64,000 nt of DNA from Globodera rostochiensis (Eukaryota; Nematoda; Chromadorea; Rhabditida; Heteroderidae). The notes beneath the pieces are model-generated. The model saw only the letters and a program-made list of their open reading frames with translations, did no database searches and had not been told where the DNA came from. The stretch lies in the NCBI GenBank assembly GCA_018350325.1, contig JAEVLN010000006.1:434001-498000 (forward strand), read 5' to 3'. The first letter of the stretch is position 1, and each line of letters starts with the position of its first letter. A program made the position numbers and the translations under genes. This document shows, in pieces, positions 40,856 to 52,326 of the stretch.

Positions 40856-43800
40856 CTAGAATTTATCTTTGGGCGATTTTATGTACCGGAGCAGGAAGTA
40901 CATGGCCGTGTCATTAATTCCGGGAACCCTGCGCAGGAAAATTAAAAAACATGTAAATACTGTCAGTTCAACTTTGCCGCTGCCGCTAAACTGTTGGGTC
41001 TGCGCTCATGCAGACTTTCCCTGAGCTCGGGCCGGAGAAAATCCATGTTCAGATAGTCCAGGTCGTCCGGCAGAGCCATGTTCATTTCCTTCCTCAAAGA
41101 CTCAACTTGCTTGCGAGCGTGCAACTAGACCAAACAAATTGTTGGTGGCATAAAATTTGCAAAAGTAAATCGTACCTCTAAATTGGCATAGCGATGCCTG
41201 AAATAAATTGTTGACATTATAAAAAAATGTATTTAATTTAACTCGTTTCTCAACCGTTCCTCCAAGTTCCTGTCATCAGCAAAGTCTGAAAACAATTCGG
41301 GCCACCCCATGGCCAACCGATCAAAATGCAACTCGGGGTGTTTAGCGAGAAGCGATTGGGCGGAGCGTACTAAATTATTTCGGCATTTTGGATTTCGTTC
41401 TCTGCGCCAATTATTTAGGCACATACCTCCTGACCCTTTGCCGGCAGAATTTAGGCCGGGTATCCGTGCGTTCCAGGTGTCCAAACTGTATGTCAAAGAC
41501 AAAAGCCTTTCTCGCAGAACATCCAAACGGCGTCGCATCCGCTCGAAGAGTGCCCATCGTTCGTCCCCCACCAGCCCCGCCGCCCTGCCCTCCTCTGTCA
41601 GACGCAAGTCCGCATTGTCCGGCCTAAGGACAAATAACCGGCGATAAAGCAAAGCAGAACGTGAACTCAAGCCGTCTTAAATTCCAATGAAATGTGAATA
41701 GAATAACCTCATAAAGAGTCGGTTTTCCGCGCGGGAAGTGTACATCCGATAGGGTTCAGTAACGCCAAGCGAAATCTTTATTAAAGGCTATTAAAATGTG
41801 CCTTTCCGTCATAAAGTCCTCACCAAATCGTCGATCATCACACCGATATAGGCCTTAGTCCTATCCAAAATCAAAGGGCAAAATTCCACGACGGACCCCG
41901 ACCGATGACGCGCTCTGATGGAAGCATTGACGCCGGCTATCAAACCCTGGGCAGCCGCCTCTTCATACCCTTCAAAAATTCTGGTTAAAACGTACTAATT
42001 AATAATTAGTAATTATTTCCTAATAAATTCTTATTTTGTTTTCTTGCACAAAAACTGGCAGATTAACCGGTGGTGCCGTTGATTTGCCCGGCAAGGAAAA
42101 GTCCGTTCACTTTTTTAGTTTCAAGAGATGGCCACAACTGTTGCGGATGAACAAAGTCATAACGAACGGAATAGCCTTCAACAGAGAGACCGTCTGTTTG
42201 TCCAAATTTCGAAACATTTACCTGGCAGTACGACCTCAACGCGCTCCAAACCGTCGATGCAACGCATTATTTTCTGCTGCATATCGACAGAGAATCTAAT
42301 GAACGATGGCGGGGGGAGTGCATTATTAGAAAATAGGGTGGTGAGTAGAAGAAAGCAGGATTTTTTTTAATTTTACAGAATACCTTCCGGCACCGCCGGC
42401 TTCTCATAATTCTTGTTGTGAATAGTGCTAAGCTTTTGAGGCTCAAGCCCTAATTCATTCAATTACCCCAATGCACATCCCTGCGGATAGATCAATTCGC
42501 TGTCGAGCCCCTCCGGTTCCAAGAAGACCTATTGAATTAGAAAGCTAAACTATTCATAGAAAAAAAACCCATCTAAGAACGTACGCGATGTTTCAAATGA
42601 CCGAAGCGAATGCATTTGGCCTCCAACGATGGGCAGTAGCGCGGCCCTTTGATGCCCTCGTTCAGAGCACTGATCAAAGAATGATTTTCGTCCACATTCT
42701 CACAGACAATTTTAGTGAGACGATCATCCGTATAGCCGACGTAGGAATTACGCTGAAAACTGAAAAAAATACGGTTGAATAAATTTGAATTTCACGTGTT
42801 TTTCTCTGGGAATTCCAACAGTTTTGTTTAAGAAGGAAAATGGCATCGGTTCGTCGTCACTCGGTTGCTTGGTAAAGCGGGAGAAGTCGATAGTACTGGC
42901 GAGCAGTCTAGGGGGGGTGCCAGTGCTAAGACGACCTGACATCGGATGAAGTGAAGCATATCGAACAAGGGGAGGAAGACCAATCAGTACAAAATAAGAT
43001 TATTAATCAAAATTATTATATGTCTAACCAGTTCGAAAGCCGATTCGTCGAAAAGTCCTGTTGAATCAATGGAATAAGTGCGCCGATTTGCCTTACTCAC
43101 TTGGCCAGACCCGAACTCGACGCCTCCCCAATCCGACCGCCGGGCTTTTGCTGCCCGCCCCAGACGAGCAGCCCATTTAGAAATGTGCCTGTTGTTATCA
43201 CAACCGTTGGGGCGATAATCAGTCGGCCGTCTCCAAGAACGCATCCCTTCACACGATGCGATGGCAATTCGTCCCCGGCTAACTGCGAGGAATTATCGTC
43301 CAGAAAAAGGTCCTCTACGGCCGCTTCCAACACATCCAAATTCGGCGTATTCCGGAATATCTCCTCCTGCATGGCGCTCTTGTACAGTTTCCTGTCGATC
43401 AGCGCCCGAAGTCCCAACACTGCCGGACCGTGGCTCCGGTTAAGAACGTGAAAATGGATTCCGGTTTGATCGCAAATGCGGGGACAAACGCCGCCCAAAG
43501 CGTCAATTTCACGCATCAAATGGCCTGTAAAACGATTGTTGGAAATGGGACGATGCCTTTGGTTGCTTCAGTCGAAAGAATTGTCAAATAAACAAACCTT
43601 TTCCGATGCCACCAAAACTTAACGAAGCATTGTTACCGTTTTGTGTCGGAAGAAGAAGTGCTTCCCACTTACCTTGGGTTGCAGCTCATCTCCCCAATCT
43701 TTTCCTTTGAATGCGTGACCAAAAGAGTACGAGCGCCAGTCCTCGACGCGGCCGCCGCAGCTTCGCAGCCGCCGTGGCCACCTTATCAATAGACAAGTTC

Positions 43801-44095
43801 AGTTCTTCCCCCCCCCCCAACAGAACGAAGAAGTTCATTCTTTTCGGGCTTCCTTCTCCAACTTCGGGTCAAATACTATTTTTGTTTATGAGAAAGGGTT
43901 CCTTCCAATCATCACTATCTGCTGAACTGTTCGCTACAGTTGCGCCAGCCCTAATTTCCCCTACACCAAACCATTCGGACCTCCAATGACAATAACGTCG
44001 TACTGAATGGACGTCGATGCTTTGCCGTAGCAATATTTGCGGTGCCAATCGTTTTTGAGTGGAGTCCACCGTTTTGTACACAGTGCGTTGGTCAT
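40856..44095 (-). CDS. mtcu-2: Mitochondrial tRNA wobble-uridine modification enzyme MTO1 (GidA family)
   Basis: The FAD-dependent partner of GTPBP3 (MnmE), which makes the taurinomethyl/carboxymethylaminomethyl group on wobble U34 of mitochondrial tRNAs. The start at 44095 ([20 protein letters not shown]) gives a basic presequence before YDVIVIGG. The Rossmann motif continues across an intron with [19 protein letters not shown] and [29 protein letters not shown]. Later landmarks are [28 protein letters not shown] (43150-43210), [10 protein letters not shown] (42900), [15 protein letters not shown] (about 42640), [37 protein letters not shown] (41610-41760) and the C-terminal [13 protein letters not shown]. 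All GidA signatures are present, so the enzyme looks intact. It lies 331 nt downstream of the PLOD stop on the same strand. There are about ten introns. Confidence 0.93.
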
Positions 44096-44426
44096 CCTCA
44101 TTACCAACATGGCAAATAAATGAACATTCGAAATATAAAATGTGGCTGTTGCATGTTAAAGATTTTAAAACATATTTCATGTTCATTATTTTCAAACAAT
44201 TAATGTAAAATACAAAATTCAAATACGATTTTTAAGGCACAATGGTTAACGAGCAGCTTTGTTCGAGATGCAAATCAAAATGTTTGGCTTAGTCAGTAAC
44301 AAAAATGAGCAAATCAGATGGCAATATTGGAAAGAAGAAAGGCAAAATGGCATAAAATTATCAAAAATATTATGTAACAATGGGTATATGCTTTTTAAAG
44401 CTATAAGAATTAAAGTCGGATACAAA

Positions 44427-47400
44427 TTATGGGTTAATAAAAGAGACTAGAATGTAACGAGTTCCACGAGTGGTCGGCAAGCCCTCGTGCAAATGTGTGA
44501 GGCGCCCCGGGAAGAGCATTGACCATCCTGAAAGAGCAATTGCAAATGAACTAAAAAGTGAAAATTTGAAAAAAAATTAATTGAATTGATCTAGCAGTGG
44601 ATGATGCTCAGAATCAAAATAAATGCCTAGAGAAATTTGGGTCTAATTGGCCCTCCCACTCACCAACGCGGTCAGCAGGAACAGTGCAATTGTAACGGAC
44701 GTAACGGACACCGCCTCCCTCATAGTCAACATCTTTTCGATTCAGAGCCACATCAATGCTGTACGTGCTCGCATCGTGGTGTGGACGAAGTGAAGCCTTA
44801 AAAAGGAGCGAGGAAGCTTAGGTTCAACAATTTCTAGAAACTATTCACAATACTTTAATTCAATAAGAATATATAAAACTAAAAAAGGTCAAAAAAAGTA
44901 CCTGTTCGTCTGGTCGATAACGCACCACAAACATCATATTCGCATGAATAGGCTAATGAAATTTAATTTGGCTTAAAATCCCATTGCGTCCATTACCCGC
45001 TGGTAAAAACCGATGAACACTTTCTCTTGCATTGGCGCAACATAATTGTCCAGTATTTGCAACCAATGACGCTCAAATCCGACCTAAATTAGACATTTTT
45101 TTGTGGGAGATGCTGTCCATACTATCACTTTCAGTGCCAACCTGATTCATATGGATGTCACGAGTCGGCACATTTTCATAGCCGCCTTGAATCCGTCTGT
45201 CCTGCAATTTTTCTCGATAGATCCATTAAAATAAAAAATTTACCTGATTTTTCCCTTCAGACCATTTCCCAAATTCCTCCATCACTTCAATGATCTCCCT
45301 ACAAAAGCGTTCCGACAAAAAAGGGAAGTCGTACACATCCGGACATGCCAAGGGCACTTCGCCTTCTGGTTTCAGAATAGAGAAATATTCTGGATGAATG
45401 AAGCGACTTTCCCATAGCTAAAATGTTAAGACATCTTTCTGAAATAAAATGAGCCGACCTTTTTATTGTTAGGGAAATCGTACAATTCCAAGTTTATGCG
45501 CGCCTCTTTGGGCAGTTGGGAAAAGGTGTCGCTATTCACCAGAAACCCAAAGTAATGCGGTCCCTTCGTCGAGTCGACGAACATAAAATGACCCTGAGAA
45601 ATAAAACAATTATAATGGATCATTAAGGCATGCCGAGATTTTCTTTCGGTTTTCTATTCATTTTGTCCCTTTGAACAATTTCATTCCCCCAAATCGTTTG
45701 CACACATTTTCTCTGCAAAATTGTGCCATTGATATGTCGCCATCCACAGCGGTATTCCAAAGATACGCTTTTAAAAGCACAGAAAATTTCCGCTTAGACA
45801 CCAAAATGGCAGACCCAACGAACGGAACATTCCAAACTCCTGGCAATTTGCCATGGATGATATCCAAATAATCTGAATCAAAACTTTTATATTTAAATAA
45901 AAACAAACAAAAAGTACCAAATGATCGTGCATAGTATCCCGATTCAGAAACTGCGCCCCAAAAATTACTGTACAATGTTTCGGGACGAAGAATGAGAGGG
46001 GCAAGAATTGCACTGCAGTGTTTATTAAAAAATGGTTGGGTTTCATGTGAAAACAAACCGATAATTATTCTCCTCGAGTGCCCGTTGAATGAGAATATTT
46101 AGCGTGTCGGGAGCTGTTATATGAACATCAGCATCGATCAACAACAAAAAATCGGAATTTATTTCCATTGACCATTGCCTGAAATGAAATCGGATAAGTT
46201 CATTGGAAATTGATCGTTCAGAAATTTCTTCGAATAATAAAAAAGTAAACAATTTCCTTTAAAAACACTAACACGGCATCCGCACGAAGTTTATGTTCTT
46301 CCACTTCTTTTTGGTCGTAAATTTCAACCAAAGCAAAGCCATAATTTCTTTTCGACCAATTTTCTATGAGCAGTTGATTGTAAGGCTGGTTATTGTAGAT
46401 GCGCAGCCAAACATTATTCTTGGGATATTCCAAATTTTCCAATCCCCGAAAAAACTCTTCGACGTAAGGAATCGGCTTCAGTACAAAAACCGCAATTCCA
46501 GTGGCGGGGAACTCCGGTGATGGCACGTCGAAGGCGGCCCGATTCGAAAAGATCGAACATTGGAAGGCTATTTTAGGAGCAATCAACAGTAAATACCTTA
46601 TAAACTGTGCTTCGAGTCAAATAATTTTCGAGAACATTCAGTTGGGCTTTAGAAGGCCCGTTACCGTGAAGAACAAGTGGACTGGTATTGTATAAAAAAT
46701 TTTCTAACTAAACGAAGGAAAACGGGTTACATGAGAAAAATAAATCGCCCGATTCTAATGCAGTTTATGGCCAATCATTTATTTAAGCAAGTGATCGTTT
46801 TAAATCTGATTGGACTCATAAACTGCAGCAGTACACCACCCTTTTATACCATGATACTGTCTTCATGGACGGATTGAGGAGATACGCCGACAAATTCCTC
46901 CATTCCATTAAGATTTTGGAAAATGTAAGACATCGAGTCGAGTGTAATTCCGAATTGAGTCTAAACAGAACATGTTTAAATGTAAAAATAAACATTTTAC
47001 TCGAAAGCTCGGATTGAGAAACACCCGGGTGTAAAAGAGCTGATCATCGTCGTCATCTCGCAAATTCAATTCTTTAGCGATTTCCAATAACGAAAGGACT
47101 TCTCGAACAAAACCGATGAACATACCGGAGTTGAGGTACCTGCGGGTTTTATGTTTAACACAATAACAAATGTACAAAGAAAACCTTTCACCAAAAACCA
47201 CGGAAGGGTATTTCGACGCGAGGGTACGATCAGGCCAACAAAATGGTTCAGCGCCAAAAACAATGCGACTTTCAGGAAAATAAGATAAGAATTTGCGAAG
47301 GATTGTATCGGAATCAGCATTTAAAATTACATCATAACTGTAACGATAATTTTAATTGATTGAAACATATTTAAATAACTTACGCATCAGTGAACAGCAG

Positions 47401-48055
47401 AATCAAATTATCCCTATTTCTGTAAGGTTCTAATTCTTCACGAAGCATTCGTATTTTTTGTGCGCCGCCCTAAAACATTTTCAATGAACAAACTTTCGGC
47501 TGATTGTCCAGACTCGTTTTTTGTTTGTGATTATCAAGCCCAAACTGAGGTCATACTCGGAATTTCTATCTTATATGTTCCTCATTCAGAAATGGGCAAA
47601 TTATAATCGTCGAGCTGATTACGATTTAACTTAGCTTTGAAAATCTGCAAAAATGAATTAAATCGTCCCAGCTTTTGTTTTTTTCAGCCTCAAAAAAAAA
47701 ATTAACCTCTCCGTCGGACCTTTTGTTTACATACTTTTTCAACTTTAAGGTGTCTTTAATCACTTATAACTTTGCTCAGAGTCGAGAGCGACTCAAAATT
47801 TAATGCGAATTCGTATGAAATTACCTGTTCTCGCATATCGCCTCCATTCCACGTTTTGCCCATTCCAACTACATGCAATTGAAGTCCGAAAGCATTTGCC
47901 GAATGATTCAGCCGTTTCAAACCATCAGTATTTTCAGTGGCCACAGCTATGATTAGAAGTTCAAAGTTGTTTAGTTCAGAACAGTTGATGGCGAATTTTT
48001 CGAGAAGAACCAAACTCCAACAAAAAGTTAGAAAAACAGAAAATAGAAAAGTCAT
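44427..48055 (-). CDS. let-268: Procollagen-lysine 2-oxoglutarate 5-dioxygenase (PLOD)
   Basis: The ER lysyl hydroxylase/glycosyltransferase that modifies collagen, including basement-membrane type IV. The start is at 48055 with a signal peptide ([18 protein letters not shown]), followed by [20 protein letters not shown] and [15 protein letters not shown]. The N-terminal glycosyltransferase region has [10 protein letters not shown] and [10 protein letters not shown] (about 47060). An accessory domain follows with [14 protein letters not shown] (46130). The C-terminal Fe(II)/2-oxoglutarate domain shows the HHD motif in [14 protein letters not shown] (44760), [11 protein letters not shown] and [13 protein letters not shown] (about 44480). 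The His, Asp and distal His/Arg residues of the family are present. It ends INP at 44427. Many short introns. It may be the first gene of an operon with MTO1. Confidence 0.94.
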
Positions 48056-48182
48056 CTCATGTGCATTGGATCATCTGTTTTATGAAAAAAGTAATACGAG
48101 TAGAGCTGGTTCCACACATATTTTAAATAAAATTCGGAAACAATGTTTTCTAGAGGGTTTTGGTGGCGTAGAATCAAAACGA

Positions 48183-48275
48183 AAAAAAGCGAATTAATTC
48201 ATTTGCGCAAATCATAACGCCAAACCATTTAAACAAATTAACAGACAAACTCTAATGACGCGGCAGACAGTAATC
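48183..48275. repeat. Fragment related to the 7.4-8.2 kb element
   Basis: This segment is the reverse complement of about 8070-8160, sharing TTAATTCATTTG, AATCATAACGCC, AACAAATTAACAGACAA and CTAATGACGCGGCAGACAG with few mismatches. It lies in the divergent promoter region between PLOD and TAPT1. Confidence 0.75.
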
Positions 48276-48354
48276 ATTTAAGTTACTAATCTCTCAATAT
48301 TTCCCTTTTAGTCTGTTGGTTGTTTTTTAAGTCCAGTTTTTTGCCTAATGATAA

Positions 48355-50808
48355 ATGATTTACGATGAAAATGCCAATAATTCGGAAACAAGCGGTGAGA
48401 ACGGTGCTTCGGAGCTAAGAAGACGAAGAAATGCGACGAAATCTGAATCCGCTGACGACCAACGGGACCCAAACAACTCGAGAGATGAAGACAACCTTTT
48501 AAGCGAACTTGAATCGGAACGCAGACGTATCTTAAACTGTTTGCTGAACATAAATGGGCATAATCTTCATATAGCAGACAATTCTAATACTGACAACGAC
48601 GTGGAACAACATATTCCAAATTCGGATGAAGAAGCTGGTCGGGATTCCAGTTCTGCGTCGTCAGACGCTAACAGTGATAAAGGTCTTGACAAAGTGGCGG
48701 GTAGCAATAAGCCGAGTATATTCGATTACATCTGTATGGAGCTCTCCAGGCAATTCTTTTTTTATTATATCAGTTTTGATTCACTTTAGGTCTTATTCAC
48801 TCCAAAACGAAAAGGAACAATACGCGGAAAAGAGACGCAAAGTGTACGCATTTTTGAGAATTCCTATCGAGTTGGAAAAGTTCATATATTACGGGTTTCG
48901 TCAGTGCTTGGATGCCTTTTGTCACACCTTTACTTTCCTTCCACTGCGAGTTTTGGTGAGCTGGTCTCGTTATCCAATTCAGCGCTTTAAACCAGGTTAA
49001 TTTTATTGGTTGCTCACTTCAAATGAAGAGTTGGTCTGCCGCGGATACTTGTGATATTCTCAAACTGGTCATCATTATTTGTTCGTCTTGGTTTATGCTA
49101 TTTGTCGACACTTCTGTGGTTTATCATATTGTCAGGGGCCAAGGGATCATCAAATTATATATTTTCTATAATATGGTTGGTTTACTTTGAAGAAACCCCA
49201 ATACATTCAAAGTTCAGCTTGAAGTTGCAGACAAATTGTTTAGCAGTTTCGGGCAGGTGCGTTTAATGCTCTACCTCCTCTGTTTACGTCACCTTTGTTA
49301 GGACATTCTCGATGCTCTTCTGTGGACAGTGTCCGAAAGAGGCAGCAACAAAAAGTTTGTATCAACAGTATTCCACCTGACAGTTGCCATCATTTATGCG
49401 TTCTGTCATACTTTGATCATTCTTCTTCAAGTTTGTGTGATCTGACTACAAAAAAGGGGGGGGGGAGGGATCTTTTTCTAACGACATTTTGGTACTATCA
49501 GTTTTTACCCTTCAACATATACGTTCATTTTTTTTTTTGCTATTTATTATAAAAATGTTTTGAGGAAAAAGGCAAAGAAAATTGTTGGAAAAATTACCAT
49601 AAAAGAGGATTCAACCTGCTAGCACTGATTTTAATTAAACTACTTACATAAGCAACGTTGGCCTTTATTTTTCATCGTTTACAGGCGACGACTTTGAATG
49701 TGGCTTTCAACTCACACAACCAATCATTGCTTACCATAATGATGAGCAACAACTTTGTTGAACTGAAAGGTGCCGTCTTCAAAAAGTTTGGGAAGCAGAA
49801 TCTTTTCCAAATGTCGTGTAGTGACGTGCGCGAGCGATTTCACACTGTTATTTTACTGGTGGTGGTGGTTCTCCGGAATATGACGGTCTAACTCCGATTT
49901 TTATTGTTATTGTTTTAAAATTTAGGCAGTTAATTGGAAATTAGAACACTTATATGAAATGGCGCCGGATTTGGTTGGAACATTTTTATAATTTGGAACG
50001 ACAATTATGCAAGCAATTCCCTATCTCACAGATAATGATTATATTTGCTGAACATGTTGTGGACTGGTTGAAACATGCATTCATCACAAAATTCAATGAA
50101 ATCAGTGCATTTGTTTACCGAGGTTTGATCTAAACGAATCTCGCACCAATCAGTACATACCAGGGAGTAACAAACTATTGTCCTTTTTGGGGTCTTAATC
50201 GATGTTTCACCAAAATCACTAAAAATATCAAATCCTAGTATTTGTCTATAAGTGCTTTTGGGAACGCATCGACGCTTGTTTGGTCCCGTAACTGTTCTAT
50301 TTCTTAAAAGCGATTACTTTTAGAATATACCGTCACTATTGCGTATGATATTCTAAGAACCCATGAACCGGATTCCTTTTCTGATTTCTCTGATCAAGTA
50401 AGTTTAAAGCACCAATCTCGACTATATGCAATTACGTCTTACAGGTGAGCCGACGGATGGGCTTCGTACCAATTCCTGTATGTATCGTCTTTTTATTTTT
50501 GTAAAAAAAATCTAGATCACAATTCTTCTCATCCGAGTCAGTTGTCAATCGGTAGATTTTGAGAATGTTTTTTCAATTTCTGCTTTTGGTATGTTGGATT
50601 TTTTTTTTTTGTTCATAAAGCTTTTGTATTTTTACTAGCTTGCGCGTGGCTTTTTCTGTTGTTCATAAAAGTTTTCAACGGTGTTTCGCTTTACAACAAA
50701 GCCACTGATCAGGTCGAGCGGTTCAGATCAGCTATGAACAAAGAAGGCCGGCGCAATTCCGATGATGATCAATCTAGAAGACTGTTTCCGAGCATGTTTC
50801 CGCTTTGA
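48355..50808 (+). CDS. TAPT1 family transmembrane protein
   Basis: TAPT1 is a multi-pass membrane protein linked to primary cilia and skeletal patterning in vertebrates. The N-terminal exon 48355..48749 encodes an acidic, Ser/Asn-rich cytosolic region. It then joins 48790..48955 (YSLQNEKEQYAEKRRKVYAF, LRIPIELEKF, FLPLRVL). Downstream blocks are VVYHIVRGQGIIKLYIFYNM (49110-49175), VATTLNVAFNSHNQSLL and IMMSNNFVELKGAVFKKF, LFQMSCSDVRERFH (49685-49850), WLKHAFITKFNEI and RRMGFVPIP (50070-50480). All are close to the vertebrate family. The first intron must start with GC (CTCTCCAG/GCAATT), because no GT keeps the conserved MELSR-SYSLQ join. The stop is at 50808. The gene converges with the ACP gene. 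Confidence 0.92.
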
Positions 50809-51030
50809 ATTAAATTGTTTCTTTACTACATAGCCATATACATGGGCAACTCCGCCTTCACCCCACAAATTAAAAAATTTTTGCTAGTTCATTAGGGCCA
50901 GAAATTTTTGGAGTCCCCACTAAAACCCGGGTCTGTGAATTTTGAAGAAAAAAATCCGGATACGTTAAATTGATGCTCGGTGTTTTTTAATATTTACTAA
51001 AACAATCAATCCTAACTAATGACTGTTGAC

Positions 51031-51500
51031 TCAATCGTAAACATCGCATTTGTCACAAATATATTGATAGATGTCTCGAGGAGAGCGCATTTTGTCAGAA
51101 TCTCCGTCTGGAATCTCAAATTTAAATTCGTCTTCAATGGCCATGACAAGCTGCAAGAATAAGTTGTCTGTTGATTAGTATGTTAAAAACAGACATACCT
51201 CAACAAAATCCAATGAATCGAGGGCTAAGTCTTTGAAAAAATCAGAATCCAAGTTAAGTTTGTCATTGTCAATTTTATCGAACAAATTCAGCACCAACAT
51301 TATGCGTTCCTGCACCGTTTTCTTCGTGTATATAGGCTTAAGCAAATTGATAACACCCCGTAAAAAGGGGCGGGCAACGAGAACAATATTAAATTTACGT
51401 GCTGGTGAGAGCGCCTTTGTTCACAAGTCACTTTCGTTGTGCTTGGAGCAAACTGCGGCAGCGGAACAACAACAACGGAAGACATAACGAAGGCACGCAT
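51031..51500 (-). CDS. Mitochondrial acyl carrier protein (NDUFAB1)
   Basis: Carries growing acyl chains on 4'-phosphopantetheine in mitochondrial fatty acid synthesis, and is a subunit of complex I and of the Fe-S assembly machinery. Exons 51399..51500, 51199..51336 and 51031..51150 give 119 residues, all phase 0. The prosthetic-group serine lies in LALDSLDFVE, followed by LVMAIEDEFKFEIPDGDSDK and DIYQYICDK. The first exon encodes a presequence-like segment (MRAFVMSSVVVVPLPQF). That exon lies within the homology of the inverted duplication, so this N-terminus is shared with a neighbouring gene; an upstream in-frame Met also exists. The middle acceptor reads CTTAAG. The ACP domain is certain; the first exon is less so. 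Confidence 0.85.
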
Positions 51501-52060
51501 TCGGCTGAATGTCGGCGTCATCACTTCCGTCACCAATTTACCGCAACGAGTTCCTTCCGGAAGACGGGGCAAAATTTTGCCAAACGCCTTAAAGACTAAA
51601 TTTACCAATCAAGGACTAGAAAGGAATTTTCGCTTTCAATTTTGAATCTGCATTGTTCTAACTAACCCCCAATTGCCACTCGCCAGGGTTCAGTCTAAAA
51701 GTTGACTCGGATTTAGGGGGATGTCCAATATTCAAACGTACGGGTCGAACTCATCGAGCGTGGGAGGCTTCTTGCCGCTGACCGGATGAAATTGGGTTTG
51801 CGATCGCGAGACGAAGCGATTGCAATTGACGAGCCGATTGGTGAACAGAGCGCTTGGTTTGGAGCACATTACAGCTGTATTTGGCTTTGTTTCAGCAAAC
51901 TTTAAAGCGATTAAAAGAAATACAATGCAGAACACAAACCGAATATGTTTTTGAACATAAAGTCACAACAAATGAGTCTTAGGTGAAAGCTCAAATAACA
52001 ACGTTTATGCACACGGGCAAAATCGAAAATTTTAATATAGAAATAATTTCAAACGTTCAA
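51470..52060. repeat. Left arm of an inverted duplication
   Basis: From 52060 toward 51470 this is the reverse complement of the segment starting at 56082. Identity is close to complete for about 480 bp (51580-52060). The arm then lacks roughly 120 bp present in the right arm and continues with weaker similarity through ACGGAAGTGATGACGCCGAC. The inner boundary is sharp (TTCAA/ATAAATTTTGG against TTGAACG on the other side). Confidence 0.9.
51471..51868 (-). pseudogene. Damaged copy of the 155-aa mitochondrial membrane protein gene
   Basis: Carries the same first exons as the right-arm gene (MCSKPSALFTNRLVN, PPTLDEFDPY, then FKAFGKILPRLPEG and CGKLV). It then skips about 28 residues and an intron and resumes at TEVMTPT, staying open into the ACP first exon. 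The missing piece contains MGKYGLYSPK and the segment up to AGVS. Either this is a pseudogene or it is transcribed as an extended ACP 5' region. Confidence 0.65.
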
Positions 52061-52326
52061 ATAAATTTTGGCGCATCGTTTATTGAAAAGAATTTTAACA
52101 TCCGAATTAATACTTTTACAAATTATTGCCTTAATTAGCTCCACCATTCGTCCATAGTGTATGTTCTGGCCCATCCTTTACACGGCAACGTATTGGTTGC
52201 ATCGCCAGTAAATTCGGTTGTTTCTGTCTTTACGTTAGTGAATAAGCCCTGTAGACAAGCTTTTTATCTCCGTTCAGAAAATAAAAATTCTATTTGATTT
52301 CTTTTAAAATTAAGGTTATCCCACCA

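Noticed and set aside
40856..44095. Bacterial gene transfer suggested by the GidA-like protein
   Set aside because: MTO1 is a standard mitochondrial enzyme of animals. The gene has many short introns and a mitochondrial presequence.
51732..51935. Identical 67-codon frames at 51732-51935 and 56207-56410 as complete small genes
   Set aside because: They begin with GTG and are only first-exon pieces of the duplicated four-exon gene; the ATG at 56273 gives the sensible start.
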